Positions 41,670-51,174 of a stretch of DNA of 64,000 nucleotides are shown here, piece after piece; position 1 is the stretch's first letter, and every line of letters starts with the position of its first letter. Under the pieces are notes generated by a model. That model did no database searches and was not told the origin of the DNA. It saw only the letters and a program-made list of their open reading frames with translations. Made by a program: the position numbers and the translations under genes. Origin of the DNA: Candidatus Melainabacteria bacterium (GTDB lineage Bacteria; Cyanobacteriota; Vampirovibrionia; Obscuribacterales; Obscuribacteraceae). The stretch is from positions 248,001 to 312,000 of the forward strand of contig QKMZ01000003.1 of the NCBI GenBank assembly GCA_003242885.1, given 5' to 3'.

Positions 41670-42728
41670 TCAATAGTTTTGCCCAGATGGTGCGGCTGCG
41701 GCTCTTTGATTTCGAAGTTCTCGGAGTTTGGGGAGTATTTTCTCCGTCGCTCTTTCGCCCTCTGCGATTGCTTTCTGTAGTTCTTCTCTTTGATAAGCAG
41801 TGAGTTTCATGTAGGGTAGCTTTGGCTCGATCAAAATATCGGCTTCGTCGGCGCCTTGCAATTCGGTACCGGCGAGCACAATGTTGGCCAGCCTGTCGCC
41901 GTAGTCCAAAAGCGTGTCGTACTCCTTCTTCTCTACGCGACCCAGATATGACTGGAGCCGCACGCCAACAACAATCGGAGAACCTTGTGCTTCCGCAATT
42001 TCCGTCGGCAGGTTTGTCTTCAGCGCACCATCGACAAGAAGGTGCTCGCCCACTTGCACAGGACGATAGAACCCAGGCACAGAATTGCTCGCTCTGATTG
42101 CCATGCTCAAATCGCCCTTGTTGAGCCAAACTGCCTTTGTCGTGTACAAATCAACTGCTGCTGCGGAAAATGGAATGGGCGTGTCTTCGATGTTCTTCAC
42201 GCCTTGGGGAAGATGTTTTGCGACGAAATTGCTCAGGGACTTTCCACTGTAAATGCCGATTTGCGGGTGAATCAAAATGGACCGCGCCATCAGATATTTG
42301 AATCCGTACTGAAAGAACTGCACTTTTCGATTTCGAGGGAAATACGCCTTTTGAAACTCTTTGGAGAGGACAAGTTTTTCCAGTTCTGCAATCGGCATGC
42401 CTGCTGCGTATAGTCCACCTATCATGGCTCCTGCGCTGTTTCCAACCACAAAGTCAGGGCGCAAACCTTCCCGCTCCAACACTTTCAAAACGCCGATATG
42501 CGCCGCACCTCGGGCTCCGCCGCCGGCGAGAGTCAACGCAAAACGTGGTGAACTCCCGCGCCTGCGGACAGAAGTTCTTTGGTCAGCAGCGCTTGTGACC
42601 GGCACGCTTTGTGGTTGTTCAACAGCGGGACGCTCCTCCGCGGATAAAGCAGGGTTAAAACCTGCGCTAAAACTTGCGAACAGTCCGCTCAGCACGGCGC
42701 TTGCAGCGATTAGATGAAAGTGTCTCAA
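41670..42728 (-). CDS. Patatin-like phospholipase, exported (second copy)
   Basis: 352 aa from a TTG at 42728, chosen because GGAG lies eight bases upstream and it yields a signal peptide (LIAASAVLSGLFASFSAGF); the frame opens at 42836 with no such support. Motifs: AGGGARGAAHIGVL, GNSAG nucleophile and VDGALKTN with the catalytic Asp (DGA rather than DGG). Similar in size and order to the patatin at 25426-26451 and probably a paralogue. A Lys/Arg-rich tail ends the protein. Confidence 0.88.
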   Translation of the reverse strand: MRHFHLIAASAVLSGLFASFSAGFNPALSAEERPAVEQPQSVPVTSAADQRTSVRRRGSSPRFALTLAGGGARGAAHIGVLKVLEREGLRPDFVVGNSAGAMIGGLYAAGMPIAELEKLVLSKEFQKAYFPRNRKVQFFQYGFKYLMARSILIHPQIGIYSGKSLSNFVAKHLPQGVKNIEDTPIPFSAAAVDLYTTKAVWLNKGDLSMAIRASNSVPGFYRPVQVGEHLLVDGALKTNLPTEIAEAQGSPIVVGVRLQSYLGRVEKKEYDTLLDYGDRLANIVLAGTELQGADEADILIEPKLPYMKLTAYQREELQKAIAEGERATEKILPKLRELRNQRAAAAPSGQNY

Positions 42729-42794
42729 CTTAATTACTCCGGTGACTTCTGACGGATGGACGCATGAAAGTACCGAAAGCTCCCGATAATGTCC

Positions 42795-42877
42795 GCGCGA
42801 GGTATGGCATCGCGCATCCGCTTCGCAAAACGGCATAGTGTCGCCACTTATAGAAAGGTCAAGGCACGGTCTCGACC
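42795..42877. repeat. Two degraded repeat C palindromes
   Basis: 42795-42815 (arms GCGCGA/TCGCGC with a middle GGTATGGCA) and 42857-42877 (arms GGTC and GACC around AAGGCACGGTCTC) resemble repeat C. They lie upstream of the patatin gene; 42729-43019 holds no gene. Confidence 0.5.
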
Positions 42878-43019
42878 GTTCACTAGCGGCGCAGGCCCAG
42901 ACTCGACATTAGCGGACGGGCGCAGGAAATACTCAGAAAAATTAAATGTACCTATTTCGAGGGAACTATTCCCCACCGGGCTGGTCACACGTGAAGTCCA
43001 CTATTTTTGGAATAGGTAA

Positions 43020-43334
43020 ATGCAGAAATCAATCGCACTCGAAAAAGACGGTGAGTCGTGGATAGTCAAAGTCGACGGCTACGAATACTTCAGAGGCAGT
43101 ATGCAGTCTGCCACCGCCCGAGCACAAAAAATATCTACTTCCCGAAACGCAGGAATCTTCATCGCGGCTGAGTGTTGGCCAGACTTATACCAGTTGTTCA
43201 ATGTCTCGCAGAAAGGCTCAGACGAAACCATAGGTCTAGAAGAGCACGCAAACTCAGCTGCTCTAACTCGCTTAGACACAATGGCAAGCAGTAATGCGTT
43301 TACAGCGCCGCCTATCAAAACCGATTTCGTTTAG
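43020..43334 (+). CDS. Small hypothetical protein
   Basis: 104 aa; AGG lies a few bases before the ATG. The first 40 residues look like a small beta domain (KSIALEKDGESWIVKVDGYEYFRG); the tail is low in hydrophobic residues. No signal peptide, no known domain. Convergent with the next gene. Confidence 0.5.
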   Translation: MQKSIALEKDGESWIVKVDGYEYFRGSMQSATARAQKISTSRNAGIFIAAECWPDLYQLFNVSQKGSDETIGLEEHANSAALTRLDTMASSNAFTAPPIKTDFV

Positions 43335-43383
43335 TTAGGTGTTTTGAATAGTAATTTTCTAAAGAGGCTCGCATCACAAGTCG

Positions 43384-43947
43384 TTAACGCCTAAATGGTT
43401 CGATCATACGTTCCATATACTCCTGAAGATCAAACGGCTTTTCGCGCACAGCGTTCTCGTCCAACACGCCAAAGCTCTTCAATAGCATCAAGTTTGTTTT
43501 TAAACAAATTCGTTCGCCAACACTCGTCAGCAGCCGCCGTGGCATTTCTGGATGCGATTCCGATTCCGGAAAGGAATGGTATTTCAATCGATAAACCAGC
43601 CTGATGTCGCAGCCTTTTGAGATGGGTGTGAAGACAGCGTTTAAATGCAGAAAAAACTTCTCTCGCCCATGTTTGACCGGCATTTCCGCAAAAACGTTAT
43701 TGCCGCCCGGAGTTTTCTCGCGAATAGACCACTTAGTCTTTGATTCGAGTGCGACCAGCGCATCACTCAATTTCTGTTTTGCAGTCTCAAGGTCATCCTT
43801 CACAACTAACAACCGCGGACGGAATGGGTCTGTTCCTAAATATTTCTCGCTGTCACTAAATTTCGCCTGAGCACATTGCTTTACCGCCTCCAAAATTAGA
43901 TACCCCAGCAGGACGGTTATGGCTGCAGATAAACCTGGACTAAGCAC
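43384..43947 (-). CDS. Membrane-anchored hypothetical protein, intact paralogue of 28647-29184
   Basis: 187 aa with one N-terminal TM helix (about 5-22, GLSAAITVLLGYLILEAV) and a soluble domain of about 160 residues: YLGTDPFRPRLLVV, a mixed middle part (HLNAVFTPISKGCDIRLVYRLKYHSF) and LKSFGVLDE near the end. The family is unknown to me, but finding two copies 14 kb apart, one frameshifted, defines it within this genome. The domain might face the cytoplasm or periplasm depending on anchor orientation. Confidence 0.75.
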   Translation of the reverse strand: MLSPGLSAAITVLLGYLILEAVKQCAQAKFSDSEKYLGTDPFRPRLLVVKDDLETAKQKLSDALVALESKTKWSIREKTPGGNNVFAEMPVKHGREKFFLHLNAVFTPISKGCDIRLVYRLKYHSFPESESHPEMPRRLLTSVGERICLKTNLMLLKSFGVLDENAVREKPFDLQEYMERMIEPFRR

Positions 43948-44055
43948 TACACTTCTCCTGCTATCAAAACGGCATCGTTGATAGAAAAACCAACGTCAGC
44001 GGGTTCTGCATCAGTTATGCCCATGTACGATACATAATTCAGCTGCATGGATCAG

Positions 44056-45279
44056 CTATAACAAACGATTTAGATTCGAAACAATGGCAGCACCTATTTG
44101 TTTCAGTGTAGCTTTTCGAACAGCGAAACCCTCGGAGAATTCATTGAAGCGAGACGCAACTTCAGCAATGCGCTCAATTGATTCAGTCGCAATCTTTTCG
44201 GTAATTCCACCTCTTGAAGCGAGTTCCATCAAGTGCTTGCGACCAGGCTCTCGCGCCTCTCCTGCGATATCCATCTGATGCTCGCCACCGGGACCTGCGC
44301 AGTATGTCAAATCGTAAGCTGGCGAGAATTGCCATTTGCCATTTTTTCCTAGTAGAAACGAAAAATTCTTTGAATGGTCATCTCGATTATTGAACACGAC
44401 ATTGAACACGCATCGGTCGTAAGCCTGCAACACTTCGCGCTCATCAGCTGTCATGCGCCGCGTGAGTCGTAAAAGATTGATGTAATCAAATTGCGGAATC
44501 CGAAAATCAACATGCGCAGCTCCAGCCGCAGTGTGCATCGGTACGCGCATTCCGTCGAAGCGATCAAATCGCTCAATCCCAAACGCCGACATATCCTTAC
44601 TTAGATCGAAATACTCTGAACGCGGCACCTTCAGCCCACATTCCGCAGCGATTTGACCGTACATCGCCTCAATCGCGCAGACCTCTTTATGCTCCGTTTG
44701 TGCAGGAAATTTGACCAAAAGCGGAATACCGCCGCCACCTTCCCAGTTGATCATTCGATTTGTATCACGATCAATACTTACTAGAACCTTCGGTCTAGCA
44801 CCATGAGGAGAGCCGCCCATCTTCACTAACTTAAGCAGCAAAACTTCGCTCTCGGCATCGAAAACGTCTCTAGTTTCTCTTGCAAGGTTTAAAAGGCGCA
44901 CATCCTCGTGCGTCAATGGCTCACCTTCAGCGGGCTCAAAAACAAGTGCTCCCATTGAGGTATCACCTATAACTGCCAGTCGGTCCAATGGAGATATTTG
45001 ATGCGGTTGCTTTCCTTGTTTGCGAAATAGCCTATCCATCAGAAGCATGCCCCATCCATCAGGCAATGCGTCACTGACCAATCCGGGCAACTTGAGTTGA
45101 TGCGCCGGAAATTCACCATATGTTTTATCGCTCAACGGCAATTTGTAAGGAGAGAGCTCAAGACCTCTCTTTAAAGCAGCAGGTGAATATTCAAACAACA
45201 GATCTCTGCCGTCATCAGCCAGAAGTCCTAGCTCAAAACGTTCTCCCCATCCCACATAGACAACACTAATTTTTTTCAT
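44056..45279 (-). CDS. hipA: HipA-family serine/threonine kinase toxin
   Basis: 407 aa from the ATG at 45279, which overlaps hipB by 14 bp; the frame extends to 45321. Family motifs: MGGSPHGARPKVLV (ATP loop), catalytic NNRDDHSKNFSFLL and metal-binding FSPAYDLTYC. HipA phosphorylates a tRNA synthetase or related target and causes growth arrest unless held by HipB; all key residues are present. The N-terminal subdomain is included, so this is a full-length single-chain HipA. Confidence 0.93.
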   Translation of the reverse strand: MKKISVVYVGWGERFELGLLADDGRDLLFEYSPAALKRGLELSPYKLPLSDKTYGEFPAHQLKLPGLVSDALPDGWGMLLMDRLFRKQGKQPHQISPLDRLAVIGDTSMGALVFEPAEGEPLTHEDVRLLNLARETRDVFDAESEVLLLKLVKMGGSPHGARPKVLVSIDRDTNRMINWEGGGGIPLLVKFPAQTEHKEVCAIEAMYGQIAAECGLKVPRSEYFDLSKDMSAFGIERFDRFDGMRVPMHTAAGAAHVDFRIPQFDYINLLRLTRRMTADEREVLQAYDRCVFNVVFNNRDDHSKNFSFLLGKNGKWQFSPAYDLTYCAGPGGEHQMDIAGEAREPGRKHLMELASRGGITEKIATESIERIAEVASRFNEFSEGFAVRKATLKQIGAAIVSNLNRLL

Positions 45280-45586
45280 TGGAACGCCTTCTGCTTCGCG
45301 AGGCGCGCACGCGGCGAACACTCGCCTGTTCCATAGCTTTTATGGATTTGGGCCTTAGCTCCAACAAGTCAGACATGGTCTCGATCAGACCAAGCGCCAT
45401 CACGATACGAAGAAAGACGTCAAAGGTGCCTCGTCCGGAGCGCTCTAAATTGCTCAAACAGCGCTCTGATACTCCAGCTCGCGCAGCCAACTCACTCTGT
45501 TGCAGATTTTGCGCAAGACGGTGAGCGCGAATTCGTTTGCCGAACTCGACTGCTATTTCATCTGACGTAGAAAAATCAAACTGCAT
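45266..45586 (-). CDS. hipB: HipB-like XRE antitoxin
   Basis: 106 aa. Helix-turn-helix of the XRE type at about 14-70 (FGKRIRAHRLAQNLQQSELAARAGVSER and SNLERSGRGTFDVFLRIVMALG). The tail is Arg/Ser-rich (RRVRASRSRRRSNEKN) and could add DNA contacts. It overlaps hipA by 14 bp, the usual arrangement in which antitoxin is made first. An AATAT-N3-ATATT palindrome 33 bp upstream is a candidate autoregulatory operator. Confidence 0.9.
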   Translation of the reverse strand: MQFDFSTSDEIAVEFGKRIRAHRLAQNLQQSELAARAGVSERCLSNLERSGRGTFDVFLRIVMALGLIETMSDLLELRPKSIKAMEQASVRRVRASRSRRRSNEKN

Positions 45587-45618
45587 TTTTTTACAGATTA
45601 AATGGAAAAGTGCGCCTT

Positions 45619-45631
45619 AATATGTAATATT
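45619..45631. promoter_or_regulatory. Candidate HipB operator
   Basis: AATATGTAATATT is a palindrome with arms AATAT/ATATT and a 3-bp centre, 33 bp upstream of the hipB start in an AT-rich promoter-like stretch. Confidence 0.45.
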
Positions 45632-45740
45632 TTACCAGTTAACACACCGACCAACAACTCAAACATACCCCGTAATTGTCTGGTACAGGACCTATTGAGC
45701 CCCTCATCAGCCACCAGATGCCGGCGGTCCCAGTCCAAAA

Positions 45741-45853
45741 GCCGGCGAGCCGCCGGCGCTCCCAGGAAATCGCATACAAATGCAACTGCCCACTATAAAA
45801 CGTGCGTGTGCAACACGCCCCCACGCTTAAGCGGTCGAGGCGCGGCCTCGACC
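45741..45853. repeat. Cluster of palindromic repeats B, A and C
   Basis: Repeat B (45741-45766, inverted), repeat A (45801-45825, inverted) and repeat C (45833-45853, arms GGTCGAGGC/GCCTCGACC with a 3-base loop) follow each other. The last lies 13 bp past the RND gene stop and could act as terminator for it. 45632-45865 has no gene. Confidence 0.8.
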
Positions 45854-45865
45854 CTACATTAGCCT

Positions 45866-48800
45866 TTAAGAGAATTTGTTGCCTGGTACTTCGCCGGAGA
45901 GCTTGTTGTGCGGTTCGTCGTCATCTGGAGGGATGGTCAGTTTGGGTTCTTTGATGAACACGCCCTTGATTGACTTGAAGACTAGATAGAGAACAGGCAC
46001 CACGTACAAGCTCAAAATTGTCGAGACAATCATGCCGCCCATCACGGTTGTTCCGAGCGAGTGCCGGCCGTTTGCACCCGCGCCCTCAGCAATTGCCAGC
46101 GGCAAAATGCCGAAGATGAAAGCCAACGACGTCATCAAAATTGGACGCAGACGTGTGAGCGCGGCGTCAACGATAGCTTTGTGATACGAGAGCCCCTTTG
46201 CGTGCAACTGATTGGCGAACTCAACGATAAGGATGGAGTTTTTACTCGCCAATCCAATCAACATAACAAGACCAATTTGGCAGAAGATATCGTTTTGCAA
46301 TCCGCGCATCATCTGCGCACCGATTGCACCTAGCACCGCCAGCGGTACCGCAAATAAAATAATAAGAGGGTCCATCAAACTCTCGTATTGAGCAGCCAAC
46401 ACGAGAAATACGAACAAAAGTCCAAGGGCAAAGATCAAAATCGCCAGGTTGCCGGACTGAATTTCCTCCAGAGAAATTCCCGTCCACTCAAAGCTGGTGC
46501 CACGCGGAAGTGTTCGCTTCGCAATCGCTTCCATCTCCGCAATTGCCTGTCCAGAGCTTACGCCAGGGGCGGGGGCACCGTTGACTTCGATGGACTTGAA
46601 CATGTTGTAGTGCGAAATCGTCGGCGGCGAAGTCGTATTTTTCTTGGTGATGAAATTCGAAATTGGCACCATAGAACCAGCGGCACCCGAAACACCAGGC
46701 GCGCGAACATACAGTTGGTCAATATCCTTAGGATTGCTGCGGAATTGACTATCCGCCTGCAGATACGTCCGGTATGAACGATCCAAATAATCGAAGTCAT
46801 TGACGTAAAGCGAGCCGATGAATACCTGCAGTGTGTTGAAGATATCACCGACATTTATGCCGAGAGACTCGGCTTTGTCGCGGTCGACGTCAATGATCAG
46901 CTGCGGGGAATTCATCCGGAATGTAGTCTGAATACCCGTGAGCAGGGGGCTCTTTCGCGCTTCTGCGAGGAAACCGTCAGAGATTTTGGAAAACTCTTCA
47001 AGCGGCAAGCGCTGAGTATTCTCGAGTTCGAACGCGAAGCCGCCGAAGTTGCCCAAACCTTGAATGGGCGGTGGGTTAAACGGAATACAGAAAGCCTCGT
47101 CGATCATAAAGAGTGGTCCACGCAGCGCACTAATAATGCCATTGGCAGAGTCTGCTTCTTTGTGCCGTTCGTTCCACGGTTTTAGCGTGCAAAATACAAT
47201 AGCGTTGCTGGAGTTGTTGCCGGAGAAGCTAAATCCACCTACGGCAAATACACCGCTAATTGCCGGTATCGTGCTCACGACTTTCTCAACTTTTGCCACC
47301 ACATTCGATGTGTAGTCGAGCGATACGCCGTCCGGTCCTTGCACGATAATCATGAAATAGCCGACATCTTCGTCGGGCAAGAATCCGGTCGGAATCTTGG
47401 TGTACAAGAATGCGGTCAAAGCAAGCGACGCGATAAACCCAACAACGACGACGGGTTTGAACTTCAGCAAGAAGCCCAATGTCGATTCGAAGAAGTCGCG
47501 CAGCGAGTCAAGGAACCAGTTGATCTTGGCGAAGAACCAATTTGTTTTGCCGTGCTCATGTTTCAATAAAAGCGCCGAGAGCGCGGGCGTCAAAGTCAAC
47601 GCGTTGAACGCTGAGATTGCGACCGAAATAGCCAAGGTCAAAGCGAACTGCCGGTACAACTGACCGGTGGTGCCGGGGAAAAATGCGACCGGAATGAACA
47701 CCGCAGCAAGTACAAGTGCCGTCGCAATAACCGCGCCGGTTACCTCCTTCATGCCCTCCCGGGCAGCTTCAAACGCTGCGAGCTTCTTCTCCTCCATCAA
47801 ACGCGCGATGTTCTCGATGACAACAATCGCGTCGTCAACGACCAACCCCGTGGCAAGCGTGATACCGAAGAGCGTCAACGTATTGATTGAAAATCCCAGC
47901 GCCTTCATGACGGCGAATGTACCGACCAATGACACAGGTATTGTGATGGCCGGAATGAGCGTCGTCCGCCAGCTTTGCAAGAAGAGGAAGATAACTAGAA
48001 TGACGAGAAAGATAGCTTCGCCGAGGGTTTTTACAACCTCGTGGATAGACTCTTCAACAGCACGTGTCGTATCGAACGCAATTTCGCACTGAATGCCTGG
48101 CGGCAGGTTTTCCGTCAGTTTTGCCAAAACGACCTTGGCGTCGCGCGCGACATCCAAAGCGTTGGCGCCAGGGAATTGATAGATTGCGATACCCACGGCG
48201 TTCTTGCCCTTGTAGCGCAAGAAAGTTCCGTAGTTTTCCGCGCCCAATTCGACGCGACCGACGTCTTTGATTTTGACGACGGAACCAAACGGACCGGCTT
48301 TGATGACGATGTTGGCAAACTCTTCCGGCGTGCGCAAACGTCCAACAACCCGCGTACTAATTTCGAAAGACTGCCCTTTCGGATATGGCGCTTTACCGAT
48401 GGAACCGCTGGCTACCTGTACGTTCTGGTTCTGCAGCGCGCGCGTCACATCGCTGGTCGTAATCTTGCGATTGTTTAGCTTAGTCGGGTCTAACCAAATA
48501 CGCATAGAGTATTTGCGCTCACCAAATATGGTGACATCGCCCACCCCCCTGACGCGCTTCAACGCATCCTTGATATAGAGGTCCGCGTAGTTGCTCAAAT
48601 AAAGCGCATCGTGACGGTCTGAAGAAAGCGCCGCCGCAAAGATAATTGTGGTTGAAACTTTATCAACAGTGACACCGGTCTTTTTGACTTCATCAGGCAA
48701 GCGCCCCTGAACAGAACCGACGCGGTTCTGCACGTCGACTGCCGCAGCATCGATATCACGTTCTAGATCGAAGGTGACGTTAATCGTGCTGGTGCCGTCG

Positions 48801-49054
48801 TTGCCGCTGCTTGACGTCAAATATTTCATGCCGCGAACGCCGTTGATTTGCTGTTCGAGGATGTTCGTAACCGATGCTTCTACCGCGCTGGCGCTCGCGC
48901 CTGTGTAGGCGGAAGTGACTTTGATTTGGGGCGGAACGATATCAGGGAATTGCGCGATTGGAAGATTTGGGATCGAAACCAAACCCGCGATCACAATCAC
49001 CAGCGAGCAAACTGATGCAAAAATAGGGCGGCTGATGAAGAAGTTGACGAACAT
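45866..49054 (-). CDS. RND multidrug efflux transporter (HAE1/AcrB family)
   Basis: 1062 aa, full length, with the twelve-TM, two-loop layout of AcrB. FFISRPIFASVCSLVIVIAG starts the protein; proton-relay residues are in GLVVDDAIVVIENI (TM4 Asp pair) and LIGLASKNSILIVEFA (TM10 Lys). NFGGFAFELENTQR and GIPTGFLPDEDVGYF-like segments of the porter domain are present. It exports hydrophobic drugs across the inner membrane to the adaptor encoded upstream. No TolC-like gene is in the window, so the outer membrane channel must come from elsewhere. A short tandem repeat separates it from the adaptor gene. Confidence 0.97.
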   Translation of the reverse strand: MFVNFFISRPIFASVCSLVIVIAGLVSIPNLPIAQFPDIVPPQIKVTSAYTGASASAVEASVTNILEQQINGVRGMKYLTSSSGNDGTSTINVTFDLERDIDAAAVDVQNRVGSVQGRLPDEVKKTGVTVDKVSTTIIFAAALSSDRHDALYLSNYADLYIKDALKRVRGVGDVTIFGERKYSMRIWLDPTKLNNRKITTSDVTRALQNQNVQVASGSIGKAPYPKGQSFEISTRVVGRLRTPEEFANIVIKAGPFGSVVKIKDVGRVELGAENYGTFLRYKGKNAVGIAIYQFPGANALDVARDAKVVLAKLTENLPPGIQCEIAFDTTRAVEESIHEVVKTLGEAIFLVILVIFLFLQSWRTTLIPAITIPVSLVGTFAVMKALGFSINTLTLFGITLATGLVVDDAIVVIENIARLMEEKKLAAFEAAREGMKEVTGAVIATALVLAAVFIPVAFFPGTTGQLYRQFALTLAISVAISAFNALTLTPALSALLLKHEHGKTNWFFAKINWFLDSLRDFFESTLGFLLKFKPVVVVGFIASLALTAFLYTKIPTGFLPDEDVGYFMIIVQGPDGVSLDYTSNVVAKVEKVVSTIPAISGVFAVGGFSFSGNNSSNAIVFCTLKPWNERHKEADSANGIISALRGPLFMIDEAFCIPFNPPPIQGLGNFGGFAFELENTQRLPLEEFSKISDGFLAEARKSPLLTGIQTTFRMNSPQLIIDVDRDKAESLGINVGDIFNTLQVFIGSLYVNDFDYLDRSYRTYLQADSQFRSNPKDIDQLYVRAPGVSGAAGSMVPISNFITKKNTTSPPTISHYNMFKSIEVNGAPAPGVSSGQAIAEMEAIAKRTLPRGTSFEWTGISLEEIQSGNLAILIFALGLLFVFLVLAAQYESLMDPLIILFAVPLAVLGAIGAQMMRGLQNDIFCQIGLVMLIGLASKNSILIVEFANQLHAKGLSYHKAIVDAALTRLRPILMTSLAFIFGILPLAIAEGAGANGRHSLGTTVMGGMIVSTILSLYVVPVLYLVFKSIKGVFIKEPKLTIPPDDDEPHNKLSGEVPGNKFS

Positions 49055-49075
49055 GATGGTTGCCTTTAGTTTCCC

Positions 49076-49114
49076 TAGCGGATTTCTTTAGCGGATTTCT
49101 TTAGCGGACTTCTT
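49076..49114. repeat. Three 13-bp tandem repeats between adaptor and RND genes
   Basis: Units TAGCGGATTTCTT start at 49076, 49089 and 49102 (last with one change). They lie 22-60 bp upstream of the RND start codon. Confidence 0.9.
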
Positions 49115-49183
49115 TCGACTCAGATGAATCTCTGATGAGACTTAGTTGACCCAGAAGAACTCAGGAGAGATTCAGCACAAACG

Positions 49184-50452
49184 CTAATGAATGCTCTGGT
49201 CGTTCTTAGTGTTTTGCGCTGTGCTGTCTGGCTTTATACCTTGCGGCTTTTCCATAATCGGTGCGCCGTCAGCCAGTCGCTGAATGCCGGTCGTCACTAT
49301 TCTGTCGGTTTTCTTCAAACCGCTTTTTACTTGATACGCATCGCCCTCTATGCCACTAACTTCGATCTCCACCTGCTTGGCGCTGAGCTTGCCGGCGGTT
49401 TCCACCGCAGTGAAGACAAAATATTTTCCAGCCGCCTGCATAACCGCAGAAGTCGGAACCGAGATGCCCTCACGCGTTCTCCACAAGACCTGCGCCCGCA
49501 CCGTTTGATCCGCGCGCAACATGCTCTTCGTATTAGGGTAGAGCGTTTTAATAAGAACAGTCTGACTATTCGGATCCACGGTCGGTGAGATGAAAATCAG
49601 CTCGCTGCTTCCGTAATCGACACCATCGGTACTAACAAGTTCAACCTTCATACCTTTCTGCATGAGGCTGGCTTTCTCAGCGGGAATCGAGATGTAGACT
49701 TCGAGCGGATGATTTTCAGTCAGCGTCGTCAACGCCGTGTCCGACGTGACGCGGTCGCCCAACTTCACAGGAATGTCGCCAATAGTGCCGCTAAACGGCG
49801 CAACGATATTGTAGTACTTGAGATTTTCTTTCTGCGCTTGCCAGTTGGAAACAGCTTGATTATGACTGCGCTCGAATTTTTGAACCGTCATCTTCTGCGC
49901 TTCAATCTGCTGCTGCACAGCGTCTCTTTCGGCAACAGCGGCTTTGTAATTGTTGCTCCAAGCGTCTAACTCAGCTTGCGAAACAGCACCTTCCGTTTGC
50001 AGGGTGCCATATCTTTTGTGTTGCGAACGAGTGTAATCGACGTTTGCCTGCTTGCTCAATAACGTGTTCTGGAGCGAGCGCAGCGTGGCTTGGGCATTGG
50101 CGAGGTCGGAATTGACAGAGTCTGCAGCAGAGGCAACAGCGTGGGTTTGCGCGGTTTGCATTCGCGAATCAATCTGCATAATGCGAGTGCCCGCCGCAAC
50201 AACCTGACCGGCAGTCACTTCGATGCTTTCGATGTGTCCTTCCACATTCGGCGAAAGCGTGATGGACTTGCGCGATTTCAAATTGGCGAGATAGTCGGAC
50301 TTTTCTTTGAAAGGTCCAACGCGTACAGGCTCTATCGCGACAACAGCTGGTGGCATCGCCATTTGTTTCGGTGCTTCATTGCAAGCCGTGCAAAAAAACG
50401 TGGCGGCGCATATAAAAAGGAAGAGTGGTAATAGTTTGAAGTGGGATGCCAT
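49184..50452 (-). CDS. RND efflux periplasmic adaptor (MFP/HlyD-like), lipoprotein
   Basis: 422 aa from the ATG at 50452, which gives a lipoprotein signal (LFLFICAATFFCTAC, Cys24 or nearby); the frame to 50626 crosses the operator and is not credible. Membrane-fusion features: lipoyl-like halves (LSPNVEGHIESIEVTAGQVV and IVAPFSGTIGDIPVKLGDRV), a long helical hairpin between them and a beta-barrel domain with TTLTENHPLEVYISIP. It bridges the RND pump to an outer membrane channel. Transcribed divergently from the TetR gene and 129 bp before the RND gene. Confidence 0.93.
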   Translation of the reverse strand: MASHFKLLPLFLFICAATFFCTACNEAPKQMAMPPAVVAIEPVRVGPFKEKSDYLANLKSRKSITLSPNVEGHIESIEVTAGQVVAAGTRIMQIDSRMQTAQTHAVASAADSVNSDLANAQATLRSLQNTLLSKQANVDYTRSQHKRYGTLQTEGAVSQAELDAWSNNYKAAVAERDAVQQQIEAQKMTVQKFERSHNQAVSNWQAQKENLKYYNIVAPFSGTIGDIPVKLGDRVTSDTALTTLTENHPLEVYISIPAEKASLMQKGMKVELVSTDGVDYGSSELIFISPTVDPNSQTVLIKTLYPNTKSMLRADQTVRAQVLWRTREGISVPTSAVMQAAGKYFVFTAVETAGKLSAKQVEIEVSGIEGDAYQVKSGLKKTDRIVTTGIQRLADGAPIMEKPQGIKPDSTAQNTKNDQSIH

Positions 50453-50474
50453 GGTTGCCAGAGAGAAATAATTA

Positions 50475-50505
50475 TTGACAGGGCTTTGCTTGAGCCCATT
50501 AAATA
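50475..50505 (+). promoter_or_regulatory. Probable promoter of the TetR gene
   Basis: Consensus -35 TTGACA (50475-50480) with ATTAAA 17 bp later (50498) or TAAATA 19 bp later as the -10. The TetR operators lie just downstream, where they would block this promoter. Confidence 0.55.
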
Positions 50506-50510
50506 AAAAC

Positions 50511-50542
50511 CATACTCTAGTATGTTTCCATACCATGGTATG
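50511..50542. promoter_or_regulatory. Tandem TetR operators
   Basis: CATACTCTAGTATG (50511-50524) and CATACCATGGTATG (50529-50542) are palindromes sharing CATAC/GTATG arms, with centres 18 bp apart. A minus-strand TTGACA lies at 50545-50550, so both divergent transcripts could be controlled. Confidence 0.8.
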
Positions 50543-50550
50543 CTTGTCAA

Positions 50551-51168
50551 ATGAATAGCGCTGAATTATCACGAAAAGATCGCAAAAAGGAGCACCGGCG
50601 CCAGACATTAATTGATGCGGCGACACTTCTTTTTACGAAACATGGCTACGCAGGCACGACTATCGACGACATCGTGCTTGAAGCCGACGTGGCCAAAGTG
50701 ACCTTCTATTCATATTTCAAGTCAAAAGAAGAGCTTGCACTCGAGATCAAACGCAAGGGCACAGAAGAGGCCCTGGTATACATTGAGACACTGCGCGCGC
50801 AAGATTTGCCCATCGACGAGATGATCGAAAAACTTTGCACGGACGTCGCGGAATGGACAGAAAAGAATTTCGGCTTGCTGGATGTTTTTTGCAATCAGCG
50901 CTTTAGTCCCTTGATGGAACGCGAAAGCGTGTCAGCGTGTAAGCCCGAACCGATGACGATTTGCCTCGATATGATCATTCAGCGCGGGCAAGATATGGGC
51001 GTTTACAGAAAGGACATCGACCGGTGTCGCGTCGCACATTTGCTAGATTTGGCAATCTTGTGCGAACAGTATCACTGGGTGCGCTCAGGAAGACCAGACG
51101 GTGAGCTGAAGAAAAATCTCCACGGCTACTTTGACTTTGCGCTCAACGGATTGAAGCTGCGGAAGTAG
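50551..51168 (+). CDS. TetR-family repressor of the RND efflux genes
   Basis: 205 aa. Helix-turn-helix at about 12-60 (RRQTLIDAATLLFTKHGYAG and TTIDDIVLEADVAKVTFYSYF), the TetR signature; the C-terminal domain would bind drug-like ligands and dimerise. The start is 8 bp past the second CATAC palindrome, which points to autorepression and control of the divergent adaptor/RND genes. Confidence 0.95.
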   Translation: MNSAELSRKDRKKEHRRQTLIDAATLLFTKHGYAGTTIDDIVLEADVAKVTFYSYFKSKEELALEIKRKGTEEALVYIETLRAQDLPIDEMIEKLCTDVAEWTEKNFGLLDVFCNQRFSPLMERESVSACKPEPMTICLDMIIQRGQDMGVYRKDIDRCRVAHLLDLAILCEQYHWVRSGRPDGELKKNLHGYFDFALNGLKLRK

Positions 51169-51174
51169 TTCGAA

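Noticed and set aside
45639..45862. Short frames over the repeat cluster after hipB
   Set aside because: They are encoded by palindromic repeats A, B and C and lack ribosome sites.
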